From assembly GCA_041399085.1 (NCBI GenBank), contig JAWKTM010000010.1, forward strand, positions 62,001 through 126,000: a DNA stretch of 64,000 bases, read 5' to 3'. The first letter of the stretch is position 1. The number at the start of each line of letters is the position of its first letter. The notes under the pieces were generated by a model. That model was not told the DNA's origin and searched no databases. It worked only from the letters and a program-made list of their open reading frames with translations. The DNA is from JAWKTM01 sp041399085. Lineage in GTDB: Bacteria; Planctomycetota; Planctomycetia; Pirellulales; Pirellulaceae. The position numbers and the translations under genes are program-made. Positions 8,922 to 17,278 of the stretch are shown piece after piece.

Positions 8922-10499
8922 ATGCGAACTACATACGGACTGACGCGGGCGGCAGCCTTGCTAGCAATCGCGGCCTCGATCATCGTGCCCCCAAACATCC
9001 ACGCGGCGGAACTGCGGGCGACGGCTAACGACCGCCCTGTGAGTCGCACGGTGCAAGTGTCCGGCAACGCCGGCACGGCACCTAAGTCCGCCAAGGCAAC
9101 GTCGACTGGAACGGTGAAGACCGCGACCGCGCAGAACGGCAAAGCCGCGTCGTCATCCAGCAACAAGCAATCCACCAGCGGCGTTGGCCTGGCCAGTTAC
9201 ATCGAACCAGCCTCGCATCGCACCGCCTCGCATCGCACTGTCGCGCGACGGCAAGAGCAACCGATGCCGCCGGCTACGACTCCGGCGCCCGGCGGCTCGG
9301 TGATGCGCCAGCCGACTCGGCAACCAGCGGCGCCACAGGGACGTTCGATGCCGAGCGAACAGGTCTGGGACGAGGCGGTTGTGAGTGAGCACGACGTTTG
9401 GGCTCCCGGCTACGGCACTACCTGCGGGAGCTCCTGTGGCAATGCCTGCGGCTCAACCTGCGGCGGTGGTTGGACGGGAGGCTGCGGCAGTTGCGGATAC
9501 GGTTGCGGCGCCAACATGTGCAACACTTGGTTCAACGCCGAGATGCTGGTCTGGTGGCGCAGCGAAAGGAACTTGCCGACGCTAGTCACCGGCGGTCAAA
9601 ATTTGAACAACCTCAACACGCTGCTGGGCGGCCGCATCGATTCGGATGCCGAAGTGGGCGGACGGATCGAATTGGGCTACTGGCTCGACCCGGCTCACTG
9701 CACCGGCGTGGGAATTCGCTATTGGCAGCTCGGTTCGGAAGAGCTGAACTTCAACGCCTCGACGGACGACTTCCCGGTGATCGCTCGCCCGTTTCTCAAT
9801 GTGAGCGGCGTGCCGACTTTCCAGGACGTGCAGGTGGTCGGCAACACCGGCGGCGCTCCGGCGACGACCGGCAGCGTTTCGGTTACCGGCAGCTCGGACG
9901 CTTTGGGGGGCGATGTTTATCTGCGTCGTCGGTTAGGCGAACGATGCGGCACTCGCTTTGAATATCTTGTCGGTTATCAGATGGCGCGCATCGACGAAGA
10001 CTTGACGATTCGCACGGTAACGAACCCAAACAACTTCACGTTGCAAGACATGTTCGACGCCCGGAACGAGTTCCACGGCATCTCGCTCGGTATGATGTCG
10101 CACACGCAGTATGGCTGTTGGACATTCGATGTGATGACCAAATTCGGGCTCGGCAACATGGAGCAAACGGTGATCATCGACGGCAGCCAGAGCACCGGCA
10201 ACACCGATATCGGCCTGTTGGCTCGCTCGACCAACATCGGCACGTTCACTCGCGACCGGTTCGCCGTGTCGCCGGAGTTCAACTTCACGGCGGCCCGAGC
10301 GATCTCAAGCTGTGCGGAGCTGACGATCGGGTACTCAGCCATTATCTGGACCGGCGTGGTTCAACCGGGCCGGCAGATCGATCCAGACTTGGCCGTTGAT
10401 ACCAATGTGCCGCCGAATCTGGATCGACCGATGTTCCAGTTCAACGACAACGCCTACGTGTTGCACGGTCTGACGTTCGGTTTGCGTTGCCGATATTAA
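8922..10499 (+). CDS. BBP7 family outer-membrane beta-barrel protein
   Basis: A 525-residue protein with a signal peptide of about 28 residues. A Ser/Thr/Pro-rich linker follows to about residue 150, then a short Gly-Cys-rich stretch (about residues 165-195, with repeated CGS/CGN/CGxG units and some ten cysteines). A C-terminal barrel domain begins at WFNAEMLVWWRSERNLP. The barrel shows alternating strands with aromatic ends, such as ELGYWLDPAHCTGVGIRYW and WTFDVMTKFGLGNM, and ends in FGLRCRY. This architecture is that of BBP7, a planctomycete outer-membrane family. The Cys-rich segment may form disulphides outside the barrel. The frame is clean. The role is probably structural or pore-forming. 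Confidence 0.85.
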   Translation: MRTTYGLTRAAALLAIAASIIVPPNIHAAELRATANDRPVSRTVQVSGNAGTAPKSAKATSTGTVKTATAQNGKAASSSSNKQSTSGVGLASYIEPASHRTASHRTVARRQEQPMPPATTPAPGGSVMRQPTRQPAAPQGRSMPSEQVWDEAVVSEHDVWAPGYGTTCGSSCGNACGSTCGGGWTGGCGSCGYGCGANMCNTWFNAEMLVWWRSERNLPTLVTGGQNLNNLNTLLGGRIDSDAEVGGRIELGYWLDPAHCTGVGIRYWQLGSEELNFNASTDDFPVIARPFLNVSGVPTFQDVQVVGNTGGAPATTGSVSVTGSSDALGGDVYLRRRLGERCGTRFEYLVGYQMARIDEDLTIRTVTNPNNFTLQDMFDARNEFHGISLGMMSHTQYGCWTFDVMTKFGLGNMEQTVIIDGSQSTGNTDIGLLARSTNIGTFTRDRFAVSPEFNFTAARAISSCAELTIGYSAIIWTGVVQPGRQIDPDLAVDTNVPPNLDRPMFQFNDNAYVLHGLTFGLRCRY

Positions 10500-10528
10500 A
10501 TCTCTCTCTTCGATGCGAAGGGATCAGC

Positions 10529-11311
10529 GTGACCGAAACGATCCGAGCCAGTATCTACGACTATCCACGCTACTACGATCTGGTTTTCGGGTCGGATTGG
10601 AAAGCCGAGTGTGATTTTCTGCAGGCCTGTTTCGACCGCTTCGCCACGGGCACGGTGCGACGCGTATTCGAGCCGGCTTGCGGGACGGGACGGCTGATGT
10701 TCCGCTTGGCGAAAGCTGGCTACGACGTGAGCGGCTTGGATCTGAATGAGCGAGCCGTTGAGTTCTGTAACGAGCGGCTGGCCCGGCATGGCTTCGCTCG
10801 ATCGGCATTCGTCGCGGACATGACCGACTTTCGGTTGCGACGCAAGGTCGACGCGGCTTTCAATACGATCAACAGCTTTCGCCATCTCTTGAGCGAGCGA
10901 GCCGCGCGAGCTCATCTGCAATGCGTCGCCGAGGCGCTGCGAAAAGGCGGCCTGTACTTACTCGGGATTCATTTGACGCCGACACGCGGGCGGCCGTCGA
11001 GCGAAGAAAGCTGGTCGGCTCGGCGCGGTAACTTGGCCGTGAACACGCAGATGTGGGAACTTGATCGCGATCCGGTCGAACGGATCGAACGATTCGCGAT
11101 GCAGTTCGACGTGTACACGCCGACTCGACATATGCGTCTGGATGACGAGCTGGTGCTGCGTGCCTATTCGATGACGCAGTTCCAGCAGCTCGTCGATTCG
11201 GTGCCGTCGCTGCGAATCGTCGAGACCTACGATTTTCACTACGAGATCGACCAGCCGATTGAAGTCTCGGAAACGGTCGAGGACGTCGTGTATGTGTTGA
11301 AAAAGGTCTGA
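10529..11311 (+). CDS. class I SAM-dependent methyltransferase
   Basis: A 260-residue protein with a textbook SAM site: VFEPACGTGRLMFRLA is motif I (near residue 48), GLDLNERAVEF is motif II, and FNTINSFRHLL covers motif IV. It starts at GTG 10529, with GAAGGGA 5-6 nt upstream; an earlier TTG at 10487 would overlap the BBP7 stop and is less likely. The gene starts 30 bp after the BBP7 stop on the same strand, so the two may be co-transcribed. The C-terminal half has a beta-rich insert typical of Methyltransf_25 enzymes. No signal peptide. Substrate unknown. Confidence 0.82.
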   Translation: MTETIRASIYDYPRYYDLVFGSDWKAECDFLQACFDRFATGTVRRVFEPACGTGRLMFRLAKAGYDVSGLDLNERAVEFCNERLARHGFARSAFVADMTDFRLRRKVDAAFNTINSFRHLLSERAARAHLQCVAEALRKGGLYLLGIHLTPTRGRPSSEESWSARRGNLAVNTQMWELDRDPVERIERFAMQFDVYTPTRHMRLDDELVLRAYSMTQFQQLVDSVPSLRIVETYDFHYEIDQPIEVSETVEDVVYVLKKV

Positions 11312-11369
11312 CAGAAGGTATGTTAAGCGTTCGGCCTTTCCACTTAGTGATTCATGGGCGACCAGTTCG

Positions 11370-12725
11370 GTGACGCAAACCGCCTCCCTTCCAGCCGCTG
11401 ACCAACGCAACGCGATGCGTCAGTTCGTTCTCTGGGCCTTGGCGTGCGCGCGGTTTCAAGTCGACGAGAGCGGCGCCGATTGTTTCACACTGCGTGCGCC
11501 CGAGGATCGGCCGTCGTTGTTCAACGGGGCAAGTTCGGTCCGCTTCACGTTCGGCGAGCACGCTGGCCCAACGACCGAGCACGTGACGCTCGATTCCCGC
11601 ATGTTTCAGTGGGTGCTGAAGCAGCTTGGCGAATCCGACAACCAACGGCATAGCGTCCCGAACGACTATCCGCAAAGCATCCATGAGATCGGCCCGAAGC
11701 TGTTCGAAGCCTACAAGGTCGACAGCGGCAGCGTACAGTTGGCCGGCTGCGCGCTGGAGGATCGACCGTTGTTGCGAGTGACGGTGCGATCCACGGACGC
11801 GTCGTCCGGCGAATCGCGTCTGCGGCATCGGTTCTTCACGCCCGATGGCGGTCGAGTTTCCAACGAGCTGGCCGAAACGCTGGGCGCCGATGAATTGGTT
11901 CCGGCGATTCAGTTCCGCCGAAGTTTGGCGGACGCGGACGTACAGCAGTGGATCAGCGTCGCTCGAACGGCCAACGCACCGGGCACCGAGTCCGCGGAGT
12001 CGAGCGGCGCTGCGGACGAGTTCTTGGCCGCGACCGTCGTGTGGCTGAAGTACGCGGATGGAAAACTGCGATTTACGATCGGCGAACAGAACGTCGAGTT
12101 GCCGTTCACGGGTTGGGCGCGATTGCTGGCTCGCGGCCTGCAGGAACCGCCGCCTTATGTTTGTCCGCTGAGCGGTCTTCGATCGCACCATTTGCAAGCG
12201 ACCGACGATGGCCGCATCACGGTAGCCGAGGCGATTGCCGCTTGCGAAGTTTCGGGGCGACGTGTGTTGGCGGTTGAATTGAAGTCCTGCGAAGTGACGG
12301 GCAAGCGAGTCTTGGCGGATTTGCTTCACACGTGCCCGGTTACCGAGCGACGCATGCTGGAAACGGCGATGGCCGAATGCGGCATGTGTAAACAACGCGT
12401 CAGCGAATCGGCGATCAAACACGACCGCTGCGTGGCTTGCCGCGGTTTGACACCGATCCGCAAGGAGCAAGCTCGGTTGGCTCGGGTGTTAGGCGAATAT
12501 CCAAAACTGGATCGCTGGCGCAGTTGGAAGTTGGCCGAAACGGCGACGGTTTACATTCTCGAAGCCGATTCGTTATGGCGGCGCCTGTTGTTGATCGTCA
12601 ACAAAGAAACGCTGGACATCCAGCATGTCGCCACGGCTTCCCGGTTCGGAAAAACCTGGCTGCCACTCGACCCCGCCGAATACCCCGACCAAATCGGCCA
12701 GCGATCCTTGTCCGGCGTGGTTTAG
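11370..12725 (+). CDS. hypothetical protein with 15-residue Cys repeats
   Basis: A 451-residue soluble protein I do not recognise. The first 260 residues show no clear motif. A Cys-rich part then follows. Three back-to-back 15-residue units start at C292, C307 and C322, each of the form C-(E/P)-V-(S/T)-x-(R/K)-R-(V/M)-L plus six residues. They are followed by CGMC (337-340) and CVAC (354-357), with CPLSG at 265 upstream. The cysteines could bind zinc as chained knuckles. The C-terminal 90 residues carry a Trp-rich segment (DRWRSWKLAET) that may fold separately. It starts at GTG 11370. No membrane segments. A nucleic-acid-linked or scaffold role is possible but unproved. Confidence 0.65.
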   Translation: MTQTASLPAADQRNAMRQFVLWALACARFQVDESGADCFTLRAPEDRPSLFNGASSVRFTFGEHAGPTTEHVTLDSRMFQWVLKQLGESDNQRHSVPNDYPQSIHEIGPKLFEAYKVDSGSVQLAGCALEDRPLLRVTVRSTDASSGESRLRHRFFTPDGGRVSNELAETLGADELVPAIQFRRSLADADVQQWISVARTANAPGTESAESSGAADEFLAATVVWLKYADGKLRFTIGEQNVELPFTGWARLLARGLQEPPPYVCPLSGLRSHHLQATDDGRITVAEAIAACEVSGRRVLAVELKSCEVTGKRVLADLLHTCPVTERRMLETAMAECGMCKQRVSESAIKHDRCVACRGLTPIRKEQARLARVLGEYPKLDRWRSWKLAETATVYILEADSLWRRLLLIVNKETLDIQHVATASRFGKTWLPLDPAEYPDQIGQRSLSGVV

Positions 12726-13443
12726 CGACGAACTCCAGCTTGGACCCTGGTTTGGCCGAGGAAGTAAAGACGAGAACCGTTGCGAGCTTCATGTCTGAAT
12801 TTGCGAGTATGACAGCGAAACTAGGCGGTGAAATCGCTACCGGCACTTGGGGCCATCTTCCTTCACTTTTTGCCGCCTTCGGCTCCCTTAGGTGTTGTCG
12901 GCTGTCACGACATTATCTTTACACTTTATGTTGATCGTCGAACCTCCGCGACGTGATTTCGCCATTATCAAGTTGGTGCTGTTTGCTCGTCAGAAACCGT
13001 TTGCAGGTGGTCAGCCCATCGGCAGACTTTTGCGTCGTCCGACTGGTTTGCAGGTCGTCGTGCGCTGTTGCTGGTACGAATCGACGGTAGCTTGTTGTGA
13101 GTGGCCCATCGACCGGACGCGTGCCGAAACAACGGGAACTTATCGGCGGGCTTGTCCTGTTTGCTTGCTTGTCCATTGGAAGTAGACTTGACCATCGCTC
13201 GTGCCTTTCATCGGGTAGGGGCAACAGCGCCTGTCGCTTTCCAGGGGATGGGCGCTGACTTTTTTGACACCCGCTGCGGGTGTCGAGACACCCGCTTTGA
13301 CACCTGCGGGTGTCAGCAAACGAAGCTTACGTCACCAAAAATCGGTGTCAAGGTGTCGAAAACTGGTGTCGAACTTTGACACCCGCAACAGAAAGCCGAG
13401 AAAAAGATGGTTTGATGCGGTAAAAACAAGGTTTTTCACACAA
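12726..13443 (+). other. 718-bp stretch without a supported gene
   Basis: Open frames occur on both strands (for example 12892-13185 plus and 12919-13224 minus), but none has a ribosome site, a recognisable domain or convincing composition. The only structure I see is the GTGTC/GACAC-rich repeat block at its end (13266-13386), just upstream of the tRNA gene. Confidence 0.6.
13266..13386. repeat. GACACCCGC/GCGGGTGTC repeat cluster
   Basis: A 120-bp block with at least eight GACAC or GTGTC words. It opens with a perfect 9-bp inverted repeat, GACACCCGC at 13266-13274 and GCGGGTGTC at 13276-13284. A second near-copy follows (gacacctgcgggtgtc), and a last GACACCCGC lies at 13378-13386. It lies 58 bp before tRNA-Arg. 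It could fold into several hairpins or hold repeated protein sites. No coding frame explains it. Confidence 0.6.
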
Positions 13444-13517
13444 GCGCCCATAGCTCAGTTGGATAGAGCAGCGGACTTCTAATCCGCAGGTCGAAGGTTC
13501 GAATCCTTCTGGGCGTG
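13444..13517 (+). tRNA. tRNA-Arg (anticodon TCT)
   Basis: A full cloverleaf can be drawn. The acceptor stem GCGCCCA (13444-13450) pairs with TGGGCGT (13510-13516), followed by a G discriminator base. The D-arm begins AGCTCAGTTGG. The anticodon stem GCGGA/TCCGC encloses loop CTTCTAA with anticodon TCT at 13478-13480. The T-stem GAAGG/CCTTC encloses TTCGAAT. CCA is not encoded. The anticodon reads AGA and AGG codons, which are rare in a GC-rich genome. Confidence 0.95.
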
Positions 13518-13913
13518 CTTTCATTTCCACGGATTCCGTTGTCTTTTTCGGGAATCTGTGACGGTTTCCGCGACCAGTCAGCGGATGGGCTCTTCGGTGA
13601 TATGGGAGCTCTCCGATCGAATGTACCGCCCAGCGGCACGATCGCAGCCGCCATATTCGTACATCGACGAGGTGGTGCGCACAGCTTTGTGAGTTACGTG
13701 GCTATCTCGGCCAAATACTGCGCTCGCAAAGCAACTCTCCAAACTACGTGTTTGTAGTTTCTTGCGGGTCGAGGTCGAACGACGTCCGTTTTTTCGCGCG
13801 CGGCGGAAACTATTGGCGGAAGGTCCAGGCAGATTGGTGATCGAGATGGGATTAGCTCACAGTTCGCCTTGGAATTTTCAACGGTCGTTTCCAATTTGCG
13901 CCGAGTCGATCCC
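13518..13913 (+). other. 396-bp stretch without a supported gene
   Basis: Lies between tRNA-Arg and the next exported protein. Short open frames exist on both strands, but none has a ribosome site or a recognisable motif. I see no strong hairpin and no attachment-site copy of the tRNA 3' end in the window. Confidence 0.5.
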
Positions 13914-15185
13914 ATGATGACAGCTCGAATTTACAGCCTGATGCTCCCGATCATGATGCTCGCCGTTTGCGCTTCTGCTCGTGCCGACGAGCCGTTTCCC
14001 CCCGGCTGGTTGCCTCTGGCGCGATTGGATGCGGAGCCGACTTGGCGCGAGGTGCGGGATATCCAAGACCGCGTCCACCTTTACCTGCCTGCGGAAGGCA
14101 AGCCGGTGCGTGGCGTGTTTGTCTGTTTTGTGTTCCATAGCGGTGACCCGCGAGAACTGGCCGATTTGTGGAATTTCGCCTTAGTCACCGTACCGTGGCC
14201 ATTCGAGTATGACTTGGGCGTGAATGACAAACGCAACGGACGATTCAAGCTGGGACATCCCGTGGGCGACATGGGCGTGCTGCTTCGGTATCTGGGGCGT
14301 GCAGCGACGGAGACGAAACATCCCGAACTGGCGACCGTTCCGATCGTCGGCTGGTTGGGTCAGAACGGATCGCACCTGTGCAACGATCTGTTTCAGCGGG
14401 CACCGGATCGCGTGTTGGCTTGGAGCGATTCGTTCCCAAACCGGCTGCGGACGTTTCCCGAGCTGACCAAGGCCGTACCGTTCTCATTCGCATGGGAAAT
14501 CTCGAATAAGGAGTTACGAGCCGCGGCGCGGACGTATCGCGACGACGAGCTCGCGCCTCCCGATTTGAGCTGCCGTGCGACGACTTACGGCTTCGGACAC
14601 GGGATCTACTCGAAATACAACTTCTTCATGGCCTACCTCGACCGTTGCATTGCCATGCGGATGCCGGACACGATGCCTTCGCCTGGTCAGCCGGTGAAGC
14701 TGAAACCGGTTGAACGCACCGCCGGCTGGGTTGGCGACTTTGATCCGGTGGGCGTCTGGAACCCGATCGCGTCGGCGGCCTCGGACGATTTGGCCGCGCC
14801 CAAGTACCCAGTGTGGATGCCCGACGAGTACGCCGCGTGGATGTGGCGGTCGTATCACTCGGCGTGCGACGATCTGGAGATTACCGGCCCGAAGCGGGTT
14901 TACGCCAAGCGTAATGACAAGTGGGGCGGGCCGGACTGCGGGCTGGGCTATGGCGGCTATTTGTCGGCGGCCGACGAGCATACGTTTTCGGCCGCGGTGC
15001 GGGGCGACTACGCGAAGATTGAATTCCACGACGGTCACCGTATCGTCGGCGAGGCAAATAGTGCGCCTTGGGAAGTGAAAGGCGTGAAGCTAGAGGCTGG
15101 CCTGCGTACGCTGTTCGCCGTCGGCGTTAAGACTGACGGCGCTCGCTCGGCGAGTCGTCCGGCTTTTGTGATCGTTAAGCCGTAG
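13914..15185 (+). CDS. exported protein of unknown function
   Basis: A 423-residue protein with a signal peptide (MMTARIYSLMLP...SARADE). The start was moved from 13869 to the double ATG that opens the signal. The middle part carries VRGVFVCFVFHSGDP and VPIVGWLGQNGSH, which resemble the strand-turn motifs of an alpha/beta-hydrolase. The nucleophile elbow is not a clean GxSxG, so catalysis is uncertain. The C-terminal third is beta-rich and ends in a sandwich-like domain (FVIVKP). It opens the long plus-strand block of exported genes and is followed 37 bp later by the PQQ-repeat gene, suggesting co-transcription. Function unknown. Confidence 0.6.
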   Translation: MMTARIYSLMLPIMMLAVCASARADEPFPPGWLPLARLDAEPTWREVRDIQDRVHLYLPAEGKPVRGVFVCFVFHSGDPRELADLWNFALVTVPWPFEYDLGVNDKRNGRFKLGHPVGDMGVLLRYLGRAATETKHPELATVPIVGWLGQNGSHLCNDLFQRAPDRVLAWSDSFPNRLRTFPELTKAVPFSFAWEISNKELRAAARTYRDDELAPPDLSCRATTYGFGHGIYSKYNFFMAYLDRCIAMRMPDTMPSPGQPVKLKPVERTAGWVGDFDPVGVWNPIASAASDDLAAPKYPVWMPDEYAAWMWRSYHSACDDLEITGPKRVYAKRNDKWGGPDCGLGYGGYLSAADEHTFSAAVRGDYAKIEFHDGHRIVGEANSAPWEVKGVKLEAGLRTLFAVGVKTDGARSASRPAFVIVKP

Positions 15186-15222
15186 CACGGAACAGGAAGA
15201 CTGGCCTGCCAGCGAGAGAAGC

Positions 15223-17244
15223 ATGTCGAACCATCCGAGTAAGTCGTTGCTGTGTACCTGGGGCCTCCTTGTCGCTATGTTCGCTGCTCCGACTGCGGCG
15301 CGGTGCCAAGCTGACCCGTCGTCGGAAGCACGGGCAAGCACGATCCAGTCGGTCGGCGACTACCGAGTCGTCTCACTGACGCTCACGCCGGGACCGCCGC
15401 GGTTATTGGAGAAGGGCATCGCGTTGCGGGAATCGCAACCGCTGCAACTCGCGTTTCGCGACGGAAAGCTAGTCAACTATTGGCTGGAATCGTCGGGCTG
15501 GACATTCGAGCGGACGCGCGAGGCCCGGTGCGAGCTTGATGAGGCGGCGCTGACCGGTCGCCTGAGGATCGCCGTTTACAGCCGAGCCACTCCAGCAGGT
15601 TGGGTCGATCTGTCATTCGACCTCCAGCGCACCGGGAGCGAATTCTCGGGAACATGTCAGATCAACGCCTCCTTCGATACCGTCCATGACACGTCCTATC
15701 CGCAATCAAAAACGACGGTGACGTTTCCCCTGAAAGTCCGCGCGAGCGGGCAAGTGTTGTCGTTCGACAGTGACGCTGTTTCCACGGATGCAAACTGGCC
15801 AACGCTCTGCGGTCCGTGGCGGACGATGGAAACGGAAGGACCAGAGCTCGTAGACGACCTTGCCGAGGCGCGTCCGGTGTGGCGGAGCGAAGCTTCGATT
15901 CCCGTTTCGTATGGATGTGCGCCCGACATGCGTTACGCCGGCAATTCGCGGGCGTCGGGCACAGGCGGAGGCAGCAGTTCACCGGTGTTGGTCAACGGCG
16001 TGATTTATCAGGGCTTCTACCGCCCTCACAAGTCCGCCACTCTCGCCATCCCAGATTGGATGTCCGGGAATCAGTGGCAAGGAAAGACGCTCGACGAGTT
16101 CACCGCCGATTGGCATCCGGATGAGAAGCGAGACTTGCAAGATTTTTTTCGCGTCGCCGCGGATGATCACCTCGTCGCCATCGACGCCCGCACCGGCCGG
16201 ACGCTATGGGAAACGATCTGGCCGCGGCGGAGTTACAACTTTCAGACTCATAAACACCGTGGCTTGTTTGGGGTGCCGCTGGTCGCTGCGGGCAAAGTGT
16301 TTTATCCCAACCTGCACGGACACCTGATGGTAATGGATGCCACAACCGGGCAGCCGCTGTGGGAATTCCCGGAATTCAAAAACACTCCGAAGGTACACGC
16401 GGGCGGAGTACCGGCGACGCAGAATCCGTCACCCTTTCTCGTCGGCGATACCTTGATCTGGAACGCCCCGGACTCGCGCTTGGTGGCGTTGTCGATCGAC
16501 GACGGCTCCATTCGCTGGACCGATGATCTGGCTTCGCCTCGCTATTCGCGAATTCTGGGCGTGGTTGGACTAAACGATGAGCCGGCGGTCCTGACGCTTA
16601 CCGGCTGGCTAGGCGAAGAGGTGGCGCTGCTGAATGCGAAAACGGGCGGAACCGTCTGGCGCCAGAAAGAATTTACCGTGGGGCAGCAGGGACGCCATAA
16701 GATCGGCGCCACGCTCAACGACGCCATGTTGCACGGCGACCAACTGGTGACCATGCGAATCGTCCAAGATGCGAACCCTCCGGCGGCCGTTGCCCTTGGC
16801 TGGCGAATTACGGCCAAGGGGTTGAAGCAACTCTGGGAGAGCAATCCCATCGTCCTCGACGAGACACCCAACATGGCCATTGGCGGGAACGTTCTCTATG
16901 TCGCCGGCAGGCAATTTGTCCGTTGTATTGATCTCGAAACGGGCAAGCAAATCGGCAACCTTCCCGAGGCCAAAGCCGGCAGCAACCCGTGCATCCTAAT
17001 CGCGGGCAACAAGCTATTCGTTTCGCCTGAAGGCCAGCACGGTTCCCAGAGCTTCCTGTTCTATCAGCGAATGGATGACGGCTGGATGCAGCTCGGCCAG
17101 CCGTGGTCGCCCCCGAATGCGTCGACCACTGCCTACAACACCCAGCCGCTGGTACACCCCGTGATTGACGGCCGACTGTTCGTGCGAGGCGGCAATGGCA
17201 TCTACTGCTATGACCTCCGCAAGGGCACAAAGGAAAGCAACTAA
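15223..17244 (+). CDS. exported PQQ-like beta-propeller repeat protein
   Basis: A 673-residue protein with a signal peptide (cleavage near AARCQAD). About 200 residues of beta-rich sequence come first, then a propeller with repeated blades such as DDHLVAIDARTGRTLWETIW, GHLMVMDATTGQPLWEF, SRLVALSIDDGSIRWTDD and VALLNAKTGGTVWRQKEF. The A-x-(D/T)-xxTGxxxW pattern is the PQQ-binding-like/BamB repeat. The repeat fold does not itself prove that PQQ is bound; most such planctomycete proteins are taken as scaffolds. It should act in the periplasm. ATG 15223 has no strong ribosome site. The next gene starts 34 bp later. Confidence 0.8.
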   Translation: MSNHPSKSLLCTWGLLVAMFAAPTAARCQADPSSEARASTIQSVGDYRVVSLTLTPGPPRLLEKGIALRESQPLQLAFRDGKLVNYWLESSGWTFERTREARCELDEAALTGRLRIAVYSRATPAGWVDLSFDLQRTGSEFSGTCQINASFDTVHDTSYPQSKTTVTFPLKVRASGQVLSFDSDAVSTDANWPTLCGPWRTMETEGPELVDDLAEARPVWRSEASIPVSYGCAPDMRYAGNSRASGTGGGSSSPVLVNGVIYQGFYRPHKSATLAIPDWMSGNQWQGKTLDEFTADWHPDEKRDLQDFFRVAADDHLVAIDARTGRTLWETIWPRRSYNFQTHKHRGLFGVPLVAAGKVFYPNLHGHLMVMDATTGQPLWEFPEFKNTPKVHAGGVPATQNPSPFLVGDTLIWNAPDSRLVALSIDDGSIRWTDDLASPRYSRILGVVGLNDEPAVLTLTGWLGEEVALLNAKTGGTVWRQKEFTVGQQGRHKIGATLNDAMLHGDQLVTMRIVQDANPPAAVALGWRITAKGLKQLWESNPIVLDETPNMAIGGNVLYVAGRQFVRCIDLETGKQIGNLPEAKAGSNPCILIAGNKLFVSPEGQHGSQSFLFYQRMDDGWMQLGQPWSPPNASTTAYNTQPLVHPVIDGRLFVRGGNGIYCYDLRKGTKESN

Positions 17245-17278
17245 CCAATCCATCGCAACGCCTAAGACACGAGCGACT

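Noticed and set aside
12892..13224. Small genes in the 12.7-13.4 kb gap
   Set aside because: Overlapping open frames on both strands with no ribosome site, odd Cys/Trp-rich composition and no motif.
13444..13517. tRNA-Arg as an integration site
   Set aside because: No integrase gene nearby and no repeat of the tRNA 3' end found in the window.
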